From assembly GCA_030789695.1 (NCBI GenBank), contig CM061142.1, positions 149,565,266 through 149,629,265 on the forward strand: 64,000 bases of DNA, given 5' to 3'. The position numbers and the translations under genes were made by a program. Below, piece after piece: positions 1 to 9,359 of this stretch. The stretch's first letter is position 1, and every line of letters starts with the position of its first letter. The stretch is from Scilla litardierei (Eukaryota; Streptophyta; Magnoliopsida; Asparagales; Asparagaceae). The notes beneath the pieces were generated by a model. It was given only the letters and a program-made list of their open reading frames with translations, was not told where the DNA came from and made no database searches.

Positions 1-377
1 ACATCAGAGGCAAACATATAATGTGCACAAGAGAATGAAATGTCAACATCGATGTATATATATATGTGAAACATGGATACATCAAAAATATACATCGCCA
101 ACATACCTAAAAGCGATCCTCAGATCGACGCACAAAATATATCATCATATCACAAAAGATATCGGGGTATCACGGCATACAAAAAATATCAAAACACCAT
201 CAGAGATACATTAAAATACATCCAAAATGACATCAAAATAACCAGAACCACCCAAACTATCCTGACCCACACTCTCACTACACGATCTATTATCCAATGT
301 GCACAGGAGAGTCCTCAAAGAAGCTCAGGAGGCAGCGGGAGGCTCTGCAGCAGCAGCAGGCTCTGCAGGAGGAGTGG
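1..377 (-). other. Sequence downstream of the extra ORF of element H
   Basis: AT-rich sequence after the stop of the extra ORF. No LTR start, polypurine tract or second gene could be recognised, so the 3' LTR of H must lie further left. Open frames here on the plus strand are antisense shadows. Confidence 0.4.
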
Positions 378-1874
378 TCACTGGATCAACAGGAGTGTCC
401 ACAGTGTCAACGGGAGTGCCCTCGGGAGCACCAGACGAAGTACCCACCGCAGGTATGGTGGCACCAGGTGTGCTCTCGGGTCACCGGCAGACGAAGCAGC
501 AGCACCAGAAGTACCCTCAGGGGCACGAGCAGCAGCAGCACGAGCAAGCTCCTCGATCTCATCCTCATCCAACTCATCCTCGTCAGAAACTGACGGTGGG
601 ATATCAATCCCCAAGTGAGATGCTATGCGAGCGAGAATCTCCTCAGATCGAGCGCAACGAGACTCTACACGTTTCAACGAACGTGCAAGCTCAGCAAGAG
701 TGGGAGAGGGAGCAGGAGCAGCTGAGGCAGAGGCTGAAGCTGAAGGGGTCGTCCTCTGAACGTGACGAAGCGCCGCAAGAGACTTCTTGACGGCCGTCAC
801 ATTCAGAGGGGGACCGAGAGGATGCTCATCGTCAGGAGGAAGAGGGACACGAAAGTGACGGGAGACGAGAGTCAATAGGCACGGGTACAGAATGTGGGCC
901 GACTTGGTGGACTTTCGAATACATTCGAAAGAGTCCATCTTGTCGAGAATGATCCGTGCCCAATTGATCTCGCTCCCCATGAAAAGAGCGTATATGAGTT
1001 TGAGGAATGGATGTGAAGGCAAGGAAGATGAGCCATACTTCGGAAGGAGGCACAACTTCAAGATCAGATTCAAGACCCAAGCGTTGGGCTTGAAGGATTT
1101 GGATGGGATGCCAATCATGGCGGGAGGGATGACGTGGAAAATCTCAGCGAGCATCACCTGATCTAGCTCAGAAATATCATCGACGGAGATATCGGAAGGG
1201 AGGAGGCCAGACGAGGAGACACCAATCAACTCCCCTAAGATTTCTGCCGTGAGGACAATCGGTGTCCCCAAGACAGTCATCTCAATGGAGTGGGTCTCGT
1301 CGTACTGACCCCAGACACGGTTCGCATAAAATAGCTTGACAAGGCGAGGATATGGATGTGGATTCGCCTTAGGGTCAAAGAGAAGATAATCGAGAAGTCC
1401 ACCATAGGATAGGAGATCGGCAAGGCCTGGGAAGTCGGAGAACTGAACGAAGTGCTCCAACAGCAGCGAGCAGTGTTCGATACGGTTGTATGTCACGAGA
1501 CACAAAGCGTCATCGCGACATAGCGAGATATCGACACCGCCAGCTGGCATCAGAGCCTTCCCCTTAGGCTGACGGGTGCTAGATCGGGGTGGAGGAGTAG
1601 GATCCATATGGCTAGGCTCGGTCTCAGTGATATATTCCGTGTCAGAATCATCAGGAGGAGTGGGTGCACGAAACGAAGCTGGAGAGACGGGCTGCTTCCT
1701 AGGCTGAGATCTAGGCTTGGCGGTCATCGTCCTCTTCTTCTTAAGAGGAGGCGAAGACGACGAAGGATGGGTGGATTTCGATCGGCGTTTGGGTTGCGGG
1801 GGGTCTATAGAGGGTGACTCTATGGTCATAGGCGACGGACGCGAGGGATCGATCGGGATTCTATTCTTCGCCAT
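378..1874 (-). CDS. Extra ORF of copia element H, putative plant transposon protein domain
   Basis: An uninterrupted frame of 498 codons from the ATG at 1874 (MAKNRIPID); a further in-frame ATG seven codons upstream is possible. Residues about 1-110 are rich in Pro, Ser and basic residues and include PLKKKRT, which resembles a nuclear localisation signal. The middle, about residues 110-350, has the pattern LVKLFYANRVWGQ followed by VLGTPIVL and ILGELIGV. I recognise this as the family called putative plant transposon protein (Transposase_32-like), whose function is unknown. The C-terminus has an acidic stretch DEDELDEDEIEEL and Ala-rich segments. It lies downstream of pol in the same orientation, where SIRE-type elements carry an envelope-like ORF, but no signal peptide or membrane anchor is obvious. 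It is open while gag and pol next to it are broken, which is notable. Confidence 0.7.
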   Translation of the reverse strand: MAKNRIPIDPSRPSPMTIESPSIDPPQPKRRSKSTHPSSSSPPLKKKRTMTAKPRSQPRKQPVSPASFRAPTPPDDSDTEYITETEPSHMDPTPPPRSSTRQPKGKALMPAGGVDISLCRDDALCLVTYNRIEHCSLLLEHFVQFSDFPGLADLLSYGGLLDYLLFDPKANPHPYPRLVKLFYANRVWGQYDETHSIEMTVLGTPIVLTAEILGELIGVSSSGLLPSDISVDDISELDQVMLAEIFHVIPPAMIGIPSKSFKPNAWVLNLILKLCLLPKYGSSSLPSHPFLKLIYALFMGSEINWARIILDKMDSFECIRKSTKSAHILYPCLLTLVSRHFRVPLPPDDEHPLGPPLNVTAVKKSLAALRHVQRTTPSASASASAAPAPSPTLAELARSLKRVESRCARSEEILARIASHLGIDIPPSVSDEDELDEDEIEELARAAAARAPEGTSGAAASSAGDPRAHLVPPYLRWVLRLVLPRALPLTLWTLLLIQ

Positions 1875-2142
1875 AAGCGTGACGAGACAACACAATCAAA
1901 CGAGATCGACACAAATCAAAACCCTAAAAACAATCCCTAACCGAACTGAAATCACTAGAAACCCTAACCCGAGATGCTGAAATCTAGCCCTAGAATAGAG
2001 AGAGATACCTAGGAGGAGGAGAGGGGTCGACGGCACAGGCAGAGATGGCCGGAGATGGTCGGAGAGCGACGGTCAACGGCGGAGGGAGAGGAGGAATACG
2101 AAGGGACACGGGGGGATTTTGAGCTGGAGAAGAAAATCGCAT
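1875..2142 (-). promoter_or_regulatory. Pyrimidine-rich leader in front of the extra ORF
   Basis: On the minus strand this stretch is CT-rich (repeated CTCCTCCTC, CTCTCTCTATTC) and ends at the ORF start. It looks like a plant 5' untranslated leader. It contains a possible splice donor CCTAG/GTATCT. Together with the palindrome array just upstream it may be an internal promoter and leader; this is inference. Confidence 0.35.
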
Positions 2143-2410
2143 CGACTAATGAGAGAAATAGTCGGTTAGATGTGTTTTAAGTCGATCGGAATGTGAAAAG
2201 ACGCAGCAGTCCCCGTTGCATTTAGTCGGTCACAGTTCAAGCGCTGACCGACTAGATGACGATCTAGTCGGTCGGCCAATGAGCTTGAACCGACTAAGTG
2301 CAAACAGTAACTGAAGCCAAATTTAGGGCTTGAGTTAGTCGGTCTGAGTTCATTCACTGACCGACTAGATGATGATCTAATCGGTCGGTCAATGAACATG
2401 AACCGACTAA
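2143..2410. repeat. TAGTCGGTC palindrome array between pol and the extra ORF of H
   Basis: Alternating TAGTCGGTC and GACCGACTA boxes, the same type as in the LTR arrays, with the linker CAAACAGTAACTGA also present near 2305-2320. Here the array is inside the element, between the end of pol and the extra ORF, not in an LTR. Confidence 0.85.
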
Positions 2411-2661
2411 CATAGTTCAAAAATTTTAGAATTTGAAATTTTGAGTTTTCTCCTAATCGCACTTGGACGAAACATCGTAAAACTCTCATTAATCATTATA
2501 CTACCCCATTAAACATCAAAAATCTTAAATTTGACGTTCATGAATAAATCGAGCATAAATTCCGAAAATTCAACGAAAAATCCAGAAAATTCCAATACAT
2601 CAAGCATGAGCAAATATAATGAAATTGAATAGCATGCAAGATTATTGAACAAAATATGAAT

Positions 2662-3744
2662 CCTAAATCTCGGATTCACCCATAATCCCCAATTCTCGAC
2701 GTAACCGCATAAAGGAGTCTTCCTTTAGGGGTTTCGTGAAAATATCGGCGATTTGCTTCTGGGTTTCAACGTACACTAATATGATGTCCTTTTATCAACA
2801 TGATCATCTAAGAAATGGTGACGGACATCTATGTGTCTAGAACGAGAATGGTGTACCAGATTCTTAGAGAGACATATTGCACTTTGGTTGTCCACCATGA
2901 TAGGGCAAGTATCACAGTTTATACCAAAGTCTTTAAGAGTGTGTCTCATCCAAAGAACCTGAGCACACGCGGCACCAGCAGCAATATATTCCGCCTCGGT
3001 GGTTGAAAGTGATACGAAATTCTGTTTCTTGGAAAACCAAGAGACAATAGAATTTCCTATAAAATGGCAAGTGCCACTAGTACTTTTCCTGTCGGATTTG
3101 CATCCCGCATAATCTGCGTCACTATATGAGATTAACTCATATGTGCTAGATTTTGGATAAAGTAATCCAAAATCAAGTGTGTAACTTAGATAACGGAAAA
3201 TACGTTTTACCGCTACTAAGTGAGATTCCTTAGGTTGAGACTGATAACGAGCACATACACATACGGCAAACATAATATCGGGCCTACTTGCGGTAAGATA
3301 TAGTAAACTACCTATCATACCTCGATATAGACAAATGTCTACATCTTTACCACCCGTATCCTTATCAAGATGTGTAGTCGTGCTCATTGGAGTCTTCTTC
3401 CCGGAGGCATTCTCCATTCCAAATCGCTTTTGCAACTCCACCGTGTACTTGGTTTGGTGGATGAAGATTGCATCGTTCATTTGGCGAATTTGGAGACCTA
3501 AGAAATATTTGAGCTCACCCATGTGGCTCATCTCAAATTGATCCTTCATCACATTAGAAAACTCTTCGCAAAGAGTGAAGTTAGTAGCACCGAAAATGAT
3601 ATCATCAACATATATTTGAACTAAAATTATATCATTATTCGAATACTTAACAAATAATGTGGAATCAACTTCTCCCATTTTAAAACCTAAATCCAAAAGA
3701 AAATTCTTTAAACGGTCATACCAAGCTCGAGGAGCTTGTCTCAA
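2662..3744 (-). pseudogene. Copia reverse transcriptase (C-terminal part) and RNase H, element H
   Basis: The frame 3744-2776 begins at LRQAPRAWYDRL and carries the reverse transcriptase catalytic YVDD in LVQIYVDDIIFG. It then carries RNase H with DADYAGCKSDRKSTSG and STTEAEYIAAGAACAQ, the copia-type active-site region. After HHFLDDHVDK an extra base shifts the frame. The expected end of pol, YVETQKQIADIFTKPL, is readable in another frame down to a stop near 2662. The part is otherwise full length, so only the frameshift and the loss of connection to the upstream piece disable it. Confidence 0.9.
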
Positions 3745-3845
3745 ACCGTAAAGTGCTTTCTTAAGTTTGAAAACATGATTTGGAAATTTTTCATTTATAA
3801 AACCCGGAGGTTGAGAAACATAAACTTCCTTAACAACATCTCCAT

Positions 3846-4592
3846 TTAAAACGCACTTTTAACATCCATTTGAAAGAGTTTAAAATCGTTATGGCATGCA
3901 AAAGATAACAATAATCTAATAGATTCTAATCTAGCTACCGGAGCAAAGGATTCTTCGAAATCAATACCTTTCTCTTGCCGATAGCCTTGAGCTACTAACC
4001 GAGCTTTGTTCCAGACGACGATTTGGTTTTTGTCGGTCTTGTTCTTGAAAATCCACTTCGTCCCTATGACGGTGTGGTTCTTCGATGGCATTGGAACAAG
4101 CTCCCAAACCTCATTCCTCTCGAATTGAATGAGTTCCTCTTCCATGGCAAGGATCCAAGCACCATCTTCGCACGCTTCATTAATATTCTTTGGCTCTATC
4201 GAGGAGGCAAAGGCACAATGTGCGAAGTAGTTGACTTGAGATCTCGTCTTGACACTATCAAGGATATTGCCAATGACTTGCTCATGAGGATGGTCACGAA
4301 CGGTATGAAGCCGTTTGGGAATTCCTTGATCACTAGGAACATTCTCAAAAGATTCATTAGTCGAGTTAGTATCATTAGAATCAATAGAATTTGAATTACC
4401 AATAGAATCACATAAAACATCCATGGAGTCATCATCATTGGTAATTCTAGCCGGGACAAAACCTTCATTAAATGAGACATGAAGATATTCCTCGATCGTT
4501 GAGGTTCGTTTGTTGTATATCCGGTAGGCTTTGCTACGTGAGGAATATCCAACAAATATCCCCTCATCGGATCTTGGATCAAATTTGTCCAA
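3846..4592 (-). pseudogene. Copia integrase C-terminus and reverse transcriptase N-terminal part, element H
   Basis: The frame reads the conserved copia segment [17 protein letters not shown] followed by the first half of reverse transcriptase: [47 protein letters not shown] and FQMDVKSAF. It stops directly after MDVKSAF because one T is missing from a T run near 3860. The downstream continuation (LNGDVV..VYVSQPPGF) is readable in the next frame. A further in-frame TAG at 4599-4601 separates it from the integrase core. Confidence 0.88.
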
Positions 4593-4598
4593 ACTACC

Positions 4599-5264
4599 CT
4601 ACGTGTTTTTAATAAAACATTTTGCACCGAAAACACGAAAATGTTTAACTTGAGGCAATCTACCAAACAACAATTCATAACAAGTTTGTTTGGTGCCGGG
4701 CCTCAAAAGTATCCTATTAAACACATAGCAAGCGGTATGTACCGCTTCCGCCCAAAATTGATGGCCAAGTTGGCTATCATCAAGCATAGTGTGATCACAT
4801 TTCACTAGCGTCCTATTCTTTCTCTCAACAACACCATTTTGAGGAGGTGCGCGAGGGAATGAAAAGGTGTGTGTAATACCAACTTCATCATAAAAGTTTG
4901 AGAAAGACTCATTCTCAAATTCACCTCCATGATCACTACGAACAGTGACAATGGTGGTTCCAATGAGATTTTGTACTTTCTTAACAAATATTGTGAAGTT
5001 TTCAAAAGCATCATTTTTATTACTTAAGGAAAATACCCAAGTAAATCTAGAAAAGCCATCAACGATGACAAGTCCGTATCGTGCATTTCCTAATGAAGCA
5101 ACTCTAGTTGGTCCAAATAAATCTAGATGTAATAGCTCTAGAGGCCGCTTAGAAGAAATGCTTTTCTTAGGTTTAAAAGACGATTTTGGAAGCTTGCCTC
5201 GTTGACACGAGTCACAAAAGCTTTTCTTTTGAAAGACAAGCTTAGAGAAGCCTCTAATAGAATT
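4599..5264 (-). pseudogene. Copia integrase core, element H
   Basis: On the minus strand the frame reads FCDSCQRGK (second half of the zinc-binding motif), LLHLDLFGPT (first catalytic Asp), VRSDHGGEFEN (second Asp) and PPQNGVVERKNRT (catalytic Glu), then LGHQFWAEAVHTACYVFNR. The catalytic triad is therefore intact. The frame ends at a TAG after FIKNT, and an in-frame TGA at 5265-5267 cuts it from the HHCC first half. The absence of an ATG inside it explains why only fragments look like ORFs. Confidence 0.85.
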
Positions 5265-5718
5265 TCACGTGGAAAGCTTAAATAGTGTTCCAAAGTTCAC
5301 ATGACCAAAACGTCGATGCCATAAGTGTTGTTCACTTGTGTTGGCAATTAGACATTGTTCATGTGATCTTGGAAGATCTAGGATATATATATCCTTATGG
5401 CGTGTGCCGGAAAACAATAATTCATTATTATCTTTTCTTAAAATATGGCACATTCCTTTCGCAAAGCTAACTTTGTAACCTTTGTCACAAAGTTGGCTTA
5501 TTGAAATAAGATTGCGGTTTAATCCTTTAACAAGGTAAACATCACTTATAAGTGGTTTAGAAGGATTACCCACTTTACCAACACCTATGATGGTTCCGCT
5601 CTCGTTGCCTCCAAAGACGACGCGGTTTCCATTTACAATGGGCACCACTCCGGAGAGCAATTGAGCGTCACCCGTCATGTGTTTTGAACACCCGCTATCG
5701 AGTATCCAATTATTCTTG
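5265..5718 (-). pseudogene. Copia protease and pre-integrase region, element H
   Basis: The minus strand reads NWILDSGCSKHMTGD, the copia protease active site (Asp-Ser-Gly). This is followed by VYLVKGLNRNLISISQLCDKG and then HLWHRRFGHVNFGTL, the pre-integrase segment with the His pair of the zinc motif. A TGA after KLST closes the frame; the change fits CGA to TGA. The piece joins the integrase core downstream and the gag C-terminus upstream after about 100 bases. Confidence 0.85.
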
Positions 5719-5815
5719 GAGCCAAATTTGGATTTGTTTCTCCTTTTCTTTTTCTTGAGTACCTAAAGATAGAAAATATCGTATCATGGTACCCAAGGTC
5801 ATTGGGTCCTATAGA

Positions 5816-7114
5816 TTAGACCTTTGGAAGCCAAGTCCAATTGGACTTAGACTTCCCCACATAATTATCACTATACACGACATTCATGAAATAAGAGTTC
5901 ATGTAAACTTGTTTTTCATCCATATTTGTGTCCTTTGGACTCCAAATAGTGAAGATTTTGGGAGCCCTAATCCTATTGGGAGCATGCATGCGTTGTTGAT
6001 TTCTACGTGATGCATGTCGTGGATAGGCATAAGGCACATGATGAAATGGTGCATGATGATACTTGTTCATATGATGATGTGGGTGAACATATGCATGTGG
6101 AGGAACACGTGCGTGAGGGTGTCTAACATGGTGTGCACGTGCCCGTGGATGTGTAGCATAAAAATCATCATATGTGTGAGCATGTGGAGTAGGATGTGTT
6201 TTCCTATGTGGCATGGTATTGGTGTACATGTAAGCATGACCCTTCTTTGGAGGTCCACCCAAAGTGGGTTTCTTTCCAAACGAGGGTGTGTACGAGGTGG
6301 AAGCACCATTGGTAGATGAACTACCAATAGAGTGGTTGCTACCACTCGTAGAGTCACCGAAAGTTGGCCTAACAAAGGTAGTGGCCGATTTGGATGAACT
6401 TCCCATCTTATACCCCAAGCCAATGTGGTGATTGGCTGGAAGTAAGTCATTGATGATGTTATCCAAATGGTCCATACCCTTATTGAATTTATTAATTCGG
6501 CCTAATGTGCACTCATATTTCTCGGTGAGAGAACGCATTGAAGCATCCAAAGTGGATACTTGCGATGTGAGCACATAAACACGAGATTTGAGATTCTCAT
6601 TCTCAATACTCAAAGTTGAGTTTTGAGAAGTCAAATCCGCAATCTTGTGTTCCTCTGAATCCTCAATATGAACAAGTTCAAGTTGAGATTTGAGATTTAC
6701 AATCTCATTTCTCAACTCTTCAACAACGGTGTCGTTGTTGGTGATGATAGGTTTAGGCGAGGTTTGGATGCTAGCTAAATCATCTTTTACTTTAGTATAC
6801 CTATTTACTAATTTAGTGTATTTAGACCATATTTGCTCATTGGCATTTCTAAGGTCATCCATGGTTACCTCATCGTCGCCTTCATTTTCGCTATCATCAG
6901 AGGAGGAATCTTTATCTTGCTCCTCTCTAGCCATGAAGCACATGTGTGCTTGCTCCACTTGCTCATCGTCCGACTCTCCACTTGACGAATCCTCGGAGTC
7001 GGTGAATGTCCCGACAAGCCCCTTTTCGTACCCTTTCTTGTATTTCTTGGACTTGTCGAACTTTGGCGCCTTCCACTTCTCATTGTGTTTGTTTTGAGGA
7101 CAATCCGCTTTCAT
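5816..7114 (-). pseudogene. Copia Gag C-terminal region with coiled coil and His-rich segment, element H
   Basis: A 432-codon frame. It opens with MKADCPQNK, the last part of a zinc knuckle whose first half is missing. Acidic Ser-rich stretches follow (DSEDSSSGESDDE, SSSDDSENEGDDE). Residues about 95-215 form a long heptad-like segment (LRNEIVNLKSQLELV, LSIENENLKSRVYVL) likely to be a coiled coil. Residues about 295-365 are strikingly His-rich (HPHARVPPHAYVHPHHHM), where related elements have a second Cys-His knuckle. It ends WTWLPKV. Gag assembles the cytoplasmic particle; this half would mediate contacts between molecules. Confidence 0.8.
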
Positions 7115-7524
7115 ATGTCGACGAAGAGAGCATAGTACTCCTTCATCTTCTCACCATGTAGCATATGAAATAATTCGTAATCTTTATTCACAACGAGTTT
7201 AGAGTCTCTTACCCTACTCGTTCCTTCATGCAAGATGAGGAGGGAGTTCCATATTTGATATGCACTCTTACATGTGCATATCTTATTGAAATCCTCGGGC
7301 TCCAAGGCACATTGCAAGGCGTTCATTGCCTTGGCATTGCATACCTCCGCGGCGACCTTCGCGGTAGTCCACTTCTCGAAATCTTCTTCGGCAGGCTCGA
7401 CATACTCCTTCATCGTGGCCCTTCATAGTGAAGCACTCCGGAGGAAAGTTTCCATCCGGCATTTCCAGTACCCGTAGTTGGTACCGTTGAAGAAAGGAGG
7501 CCTCATCGAGGAGTGTCCTTCCAT
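7111..7524 (-). pseudogene. Copia Gag N-terminal region, element H
   Basis: From the ATG at 7524 the frame reads MEGHSSMRPPFFNGTNYGYWKCRM, the typical start of copia Gag. After SASL a TGA at 7423-7425 replaces what looks like TGG, and the frame resumes with RATMKEYVEPAEEDFEKW and ends with SAYQIWNSLLILHEGT. At about 7115-7130 it joins abruptly to the zinc-knuckle remnant, so roughly the central third of Gag is deleted and the frame is lost. An upstream ATG at about 7604 (MSANET) in another frame could be the ancestral start before a frameshift. Confidence 0.85.
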
Positions 7525-7615
7525 CACCGAAGACGCTCCTTCACGGTTCCTGAAGGTGCTGTAATCTGAAGGTGGACGAACGGTCTTGTTTCGTTGGCAG
7601 ACATAGCTATAGGCT

Positions 7616-7629
7616 TGGCTCTGATACCA
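7616..7629 (-). promoter_or_regulatory. Primer binding site of H, initiator Met tRNA type
   Basis: The minus strand reads TGGTATCAGAGCCA, the usual plant primer site complementary to the 3' end of initiator methionine tRNA. It sits two bases inside the LTR end at 7632, which fixes this LTR as the 5' LTR. Confidence 0.93.
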
Positions 7630-8362
7630 AATGTAATGCCCTACCAAGCTACTGCACAAGTACTAGAGGGAGGGTGAATAGTACTTTAAAATAATTAAGA
7701 GGATAATTCCTAATTATCTTGCAAACTCTACCAATCAATGCGGAAATGCGAAAATGTAAATATAGACAACAAAGAAAACAATCGCAAACAAGCAATTTAA
7801 CGGGTTCGGATCCACCCAAGTCTTCCCGACTTGTTCCCGGTGATCCTACGTCCCAACCACCCGGATCCCCTCCGGATACTTGAGTTAGAAACCCTAACTC
7901 AAGATTTGCACTATGAAATACTTGTAGAAACCTCTACAAGATCAAATCATACACAAATCGAATTGTGACTCCCACAAACCGTGATCACAAACAAACTCTC
8001 ACAACCGAGAGTGAATCACTTGCAATATCAATGTAAATTGAAATAGAAATTCTTACCGACAAAATCCTATGCGTTGAGTATACTTACGAATTAGGGCAAA
8101 TGAGGATTTTGGGGAAGATAATGGCACCAAACCCTAGCTCCAAGTAGATGACCAGCAATGGAGTCCTAGGTGGATGTTGGTGACCTTGGATCAAGCTCTT
8201 GGCTTGGAAGGCTCACAATCAATGAATCTCTCTTTTGAAATAAGAGTGAGGGAGAGATTCAAGATGAGAAATGAATGAGCTTTGAATGAGATTGAATGCT
8301 TCTCTTTTGATCTCTTAACTTCTCTTAATATCAGCCTTGAGTGCAATGAATGCAGCACTCCA

Positions 8363-8376
8363 AGTATATATAGGAT
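8363..8376 (-). promoter_or_regulatory. TATA box of element H
   Basis: Minus strand CCTATATATACTTG. It lies about 65 bases downstream of the palindrome array and upstream of the presumed R region, the position expected for the LTR promoter. Confidence 0.65.
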
Positions 8377-8437
8377 AGAGGAAAGAGAGAGCAAAAATCG
8401 TGGCATTTAATGCTCCAACGGCTCTATTCTGAAGCAA

Positions 8438-8967
8438 ACTAGTCGGTCAAAGAAGGATCACTGACCGACTAGTTCATCAACTAGTCGGTCGGTGATTCAA
8501 CATGAACCGACTAAGAGGTGAACAGTGAATAGATGAAGTTCAGACTTAAAGAACTAGTCGGTCCAAGAAGACTTGCCAACCGACTAGTTTCACAACTAGT
8601 CGGTCGGTGAGTGTTCATAGATAGACTAACAGAAGAAATATACTAGTCTGAATAGAAGTTGAATTAGTCGGTCCAAGAACAAATGTTGACCGACTAGTTC
8701 ATCCACTAGTTGGTCGCCAAATGTACATAGACCGACTAACGATAAACAGTAGCTTAGGCTCAAAAATGGAAGTTCAACTAGTCGGTCTAAGAAGGCTTCT
8801 TAACCGACTAGTTTCACAACTAGTCGGTCGGTGAACCTTTTTTGACCGACTAACTGTAAACAGTAACTGAGCTAGAAATTGAGAAGGCAAACTAGTCGAT
8901 TCAAGAAGCTTTGACGACCGACTAGATCACCCTCTAGTCGGTTGGTTCTTCTTCTTGAACCAACTAA
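8438..8967. repeat. TAGTCGGTC palindrome array in the H LTR
   Basis: About ten inverted pairs built from ACTAGTCGGTC and GACCGACTAG. Arms are separated by loops of about 12-16 bases, and pairs are joined by linkers containing AACAGTAACT-like sequence. The organisation into two hairpins plus linker, roughly 120-135 bases per unit, is the same as in the gypsy LTRs of A, B and C. Later units are degenerate (GGTTGGTTCTT..GAACCAACTAA). Confidence 0.9.
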
Positions 8968-9359
8968 CATGCACAAGAAATCGCGAATCGAAGCGCGAAG
9001 CTTCGGGAAAGTTCGTATGGACTTCTACTAAGATCCTAGCTCTAAGATATGAGTGTTATGAAGATTAAAACGTAAGACCTACTCAAGGCCTAACATTCTA
9101 CGGAACGAAGCTAAAAGACTATAAATAAAACTTGACGAACCGTCTTCAAAAGCTTCGATCCTAATCTTCATGACTTCAATAATGGTCCTTGAGCTTCAAC
9201 GAAGCTTTAGGCACACGATCACGCGTATTGAGAAGTCTTGAGACGTCGCTTTGGATGTTCATAGAAGTTTGGCGACGATCTCCATAACTGCGCTCACAAA
9301 GAGTTAGTTCGTGATATATTTATGTTTGTTCATCATCCAAAATCAAATCCGGGGAATCA

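Larger units (their letters stand above)
1..9359 (-). mobile_element. Ty1/copia retrotransposon H, 5' LTR and internal region, 3' end outside window
   Basis: Reading leftward from about 9359, the order is 5' LTR, primer binding site, gag, protease, integrase, reverse transcriptase, RNase H, then an extra ORF. Integrase before reverse transcriptase is the Ty1/copia order. The long coiled-coil gag C-terminus and the extra ORF after pol suggest the SIRE/Maximus group, but this is inference. The coding region is broken by stops, frameshifts and a deletion in gag, so the copy is dead. The right boundary is chosen from a terminal TG..CA and is less certain because the second LTR and a target duplication cannot be seen. 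Confidence 0.85.
7632..9359 (-). repeat. 5' LTR of copia element H
   Basis: Bounded by TGTAATGCCC at 7632 and by ..GGGGAATCA at 9359 in plus-strand reading. Transcription is leftward: U3 with a palindrome array (8438-8967), TATA box, then R/U5 containing the copia-type segment with GGATCCGAACCC. A possible splice donor GTCG/GTAAGAATTTC lies at 8057/8056 within R/U5, but no convincing acceptor before gag was seen. The outer end is provisional. Confidence 0.7.

Noticed and set aside
73..790. Plus-strand open frames opposite the extra ORF of H
   Set aside because: They lie antisense to a much longer frame with a recognisable domain; their Ser/Arg repeats come from its Ala/Ser-rich codons.
8438..8967. 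Repeat-spacer pattern reminiscent of a CRISPR array
   Set aside because: Boxes alternate in orientation and have irregular spacing, the loops are related to each other, the context is a plant LTR and there are no cas genes.
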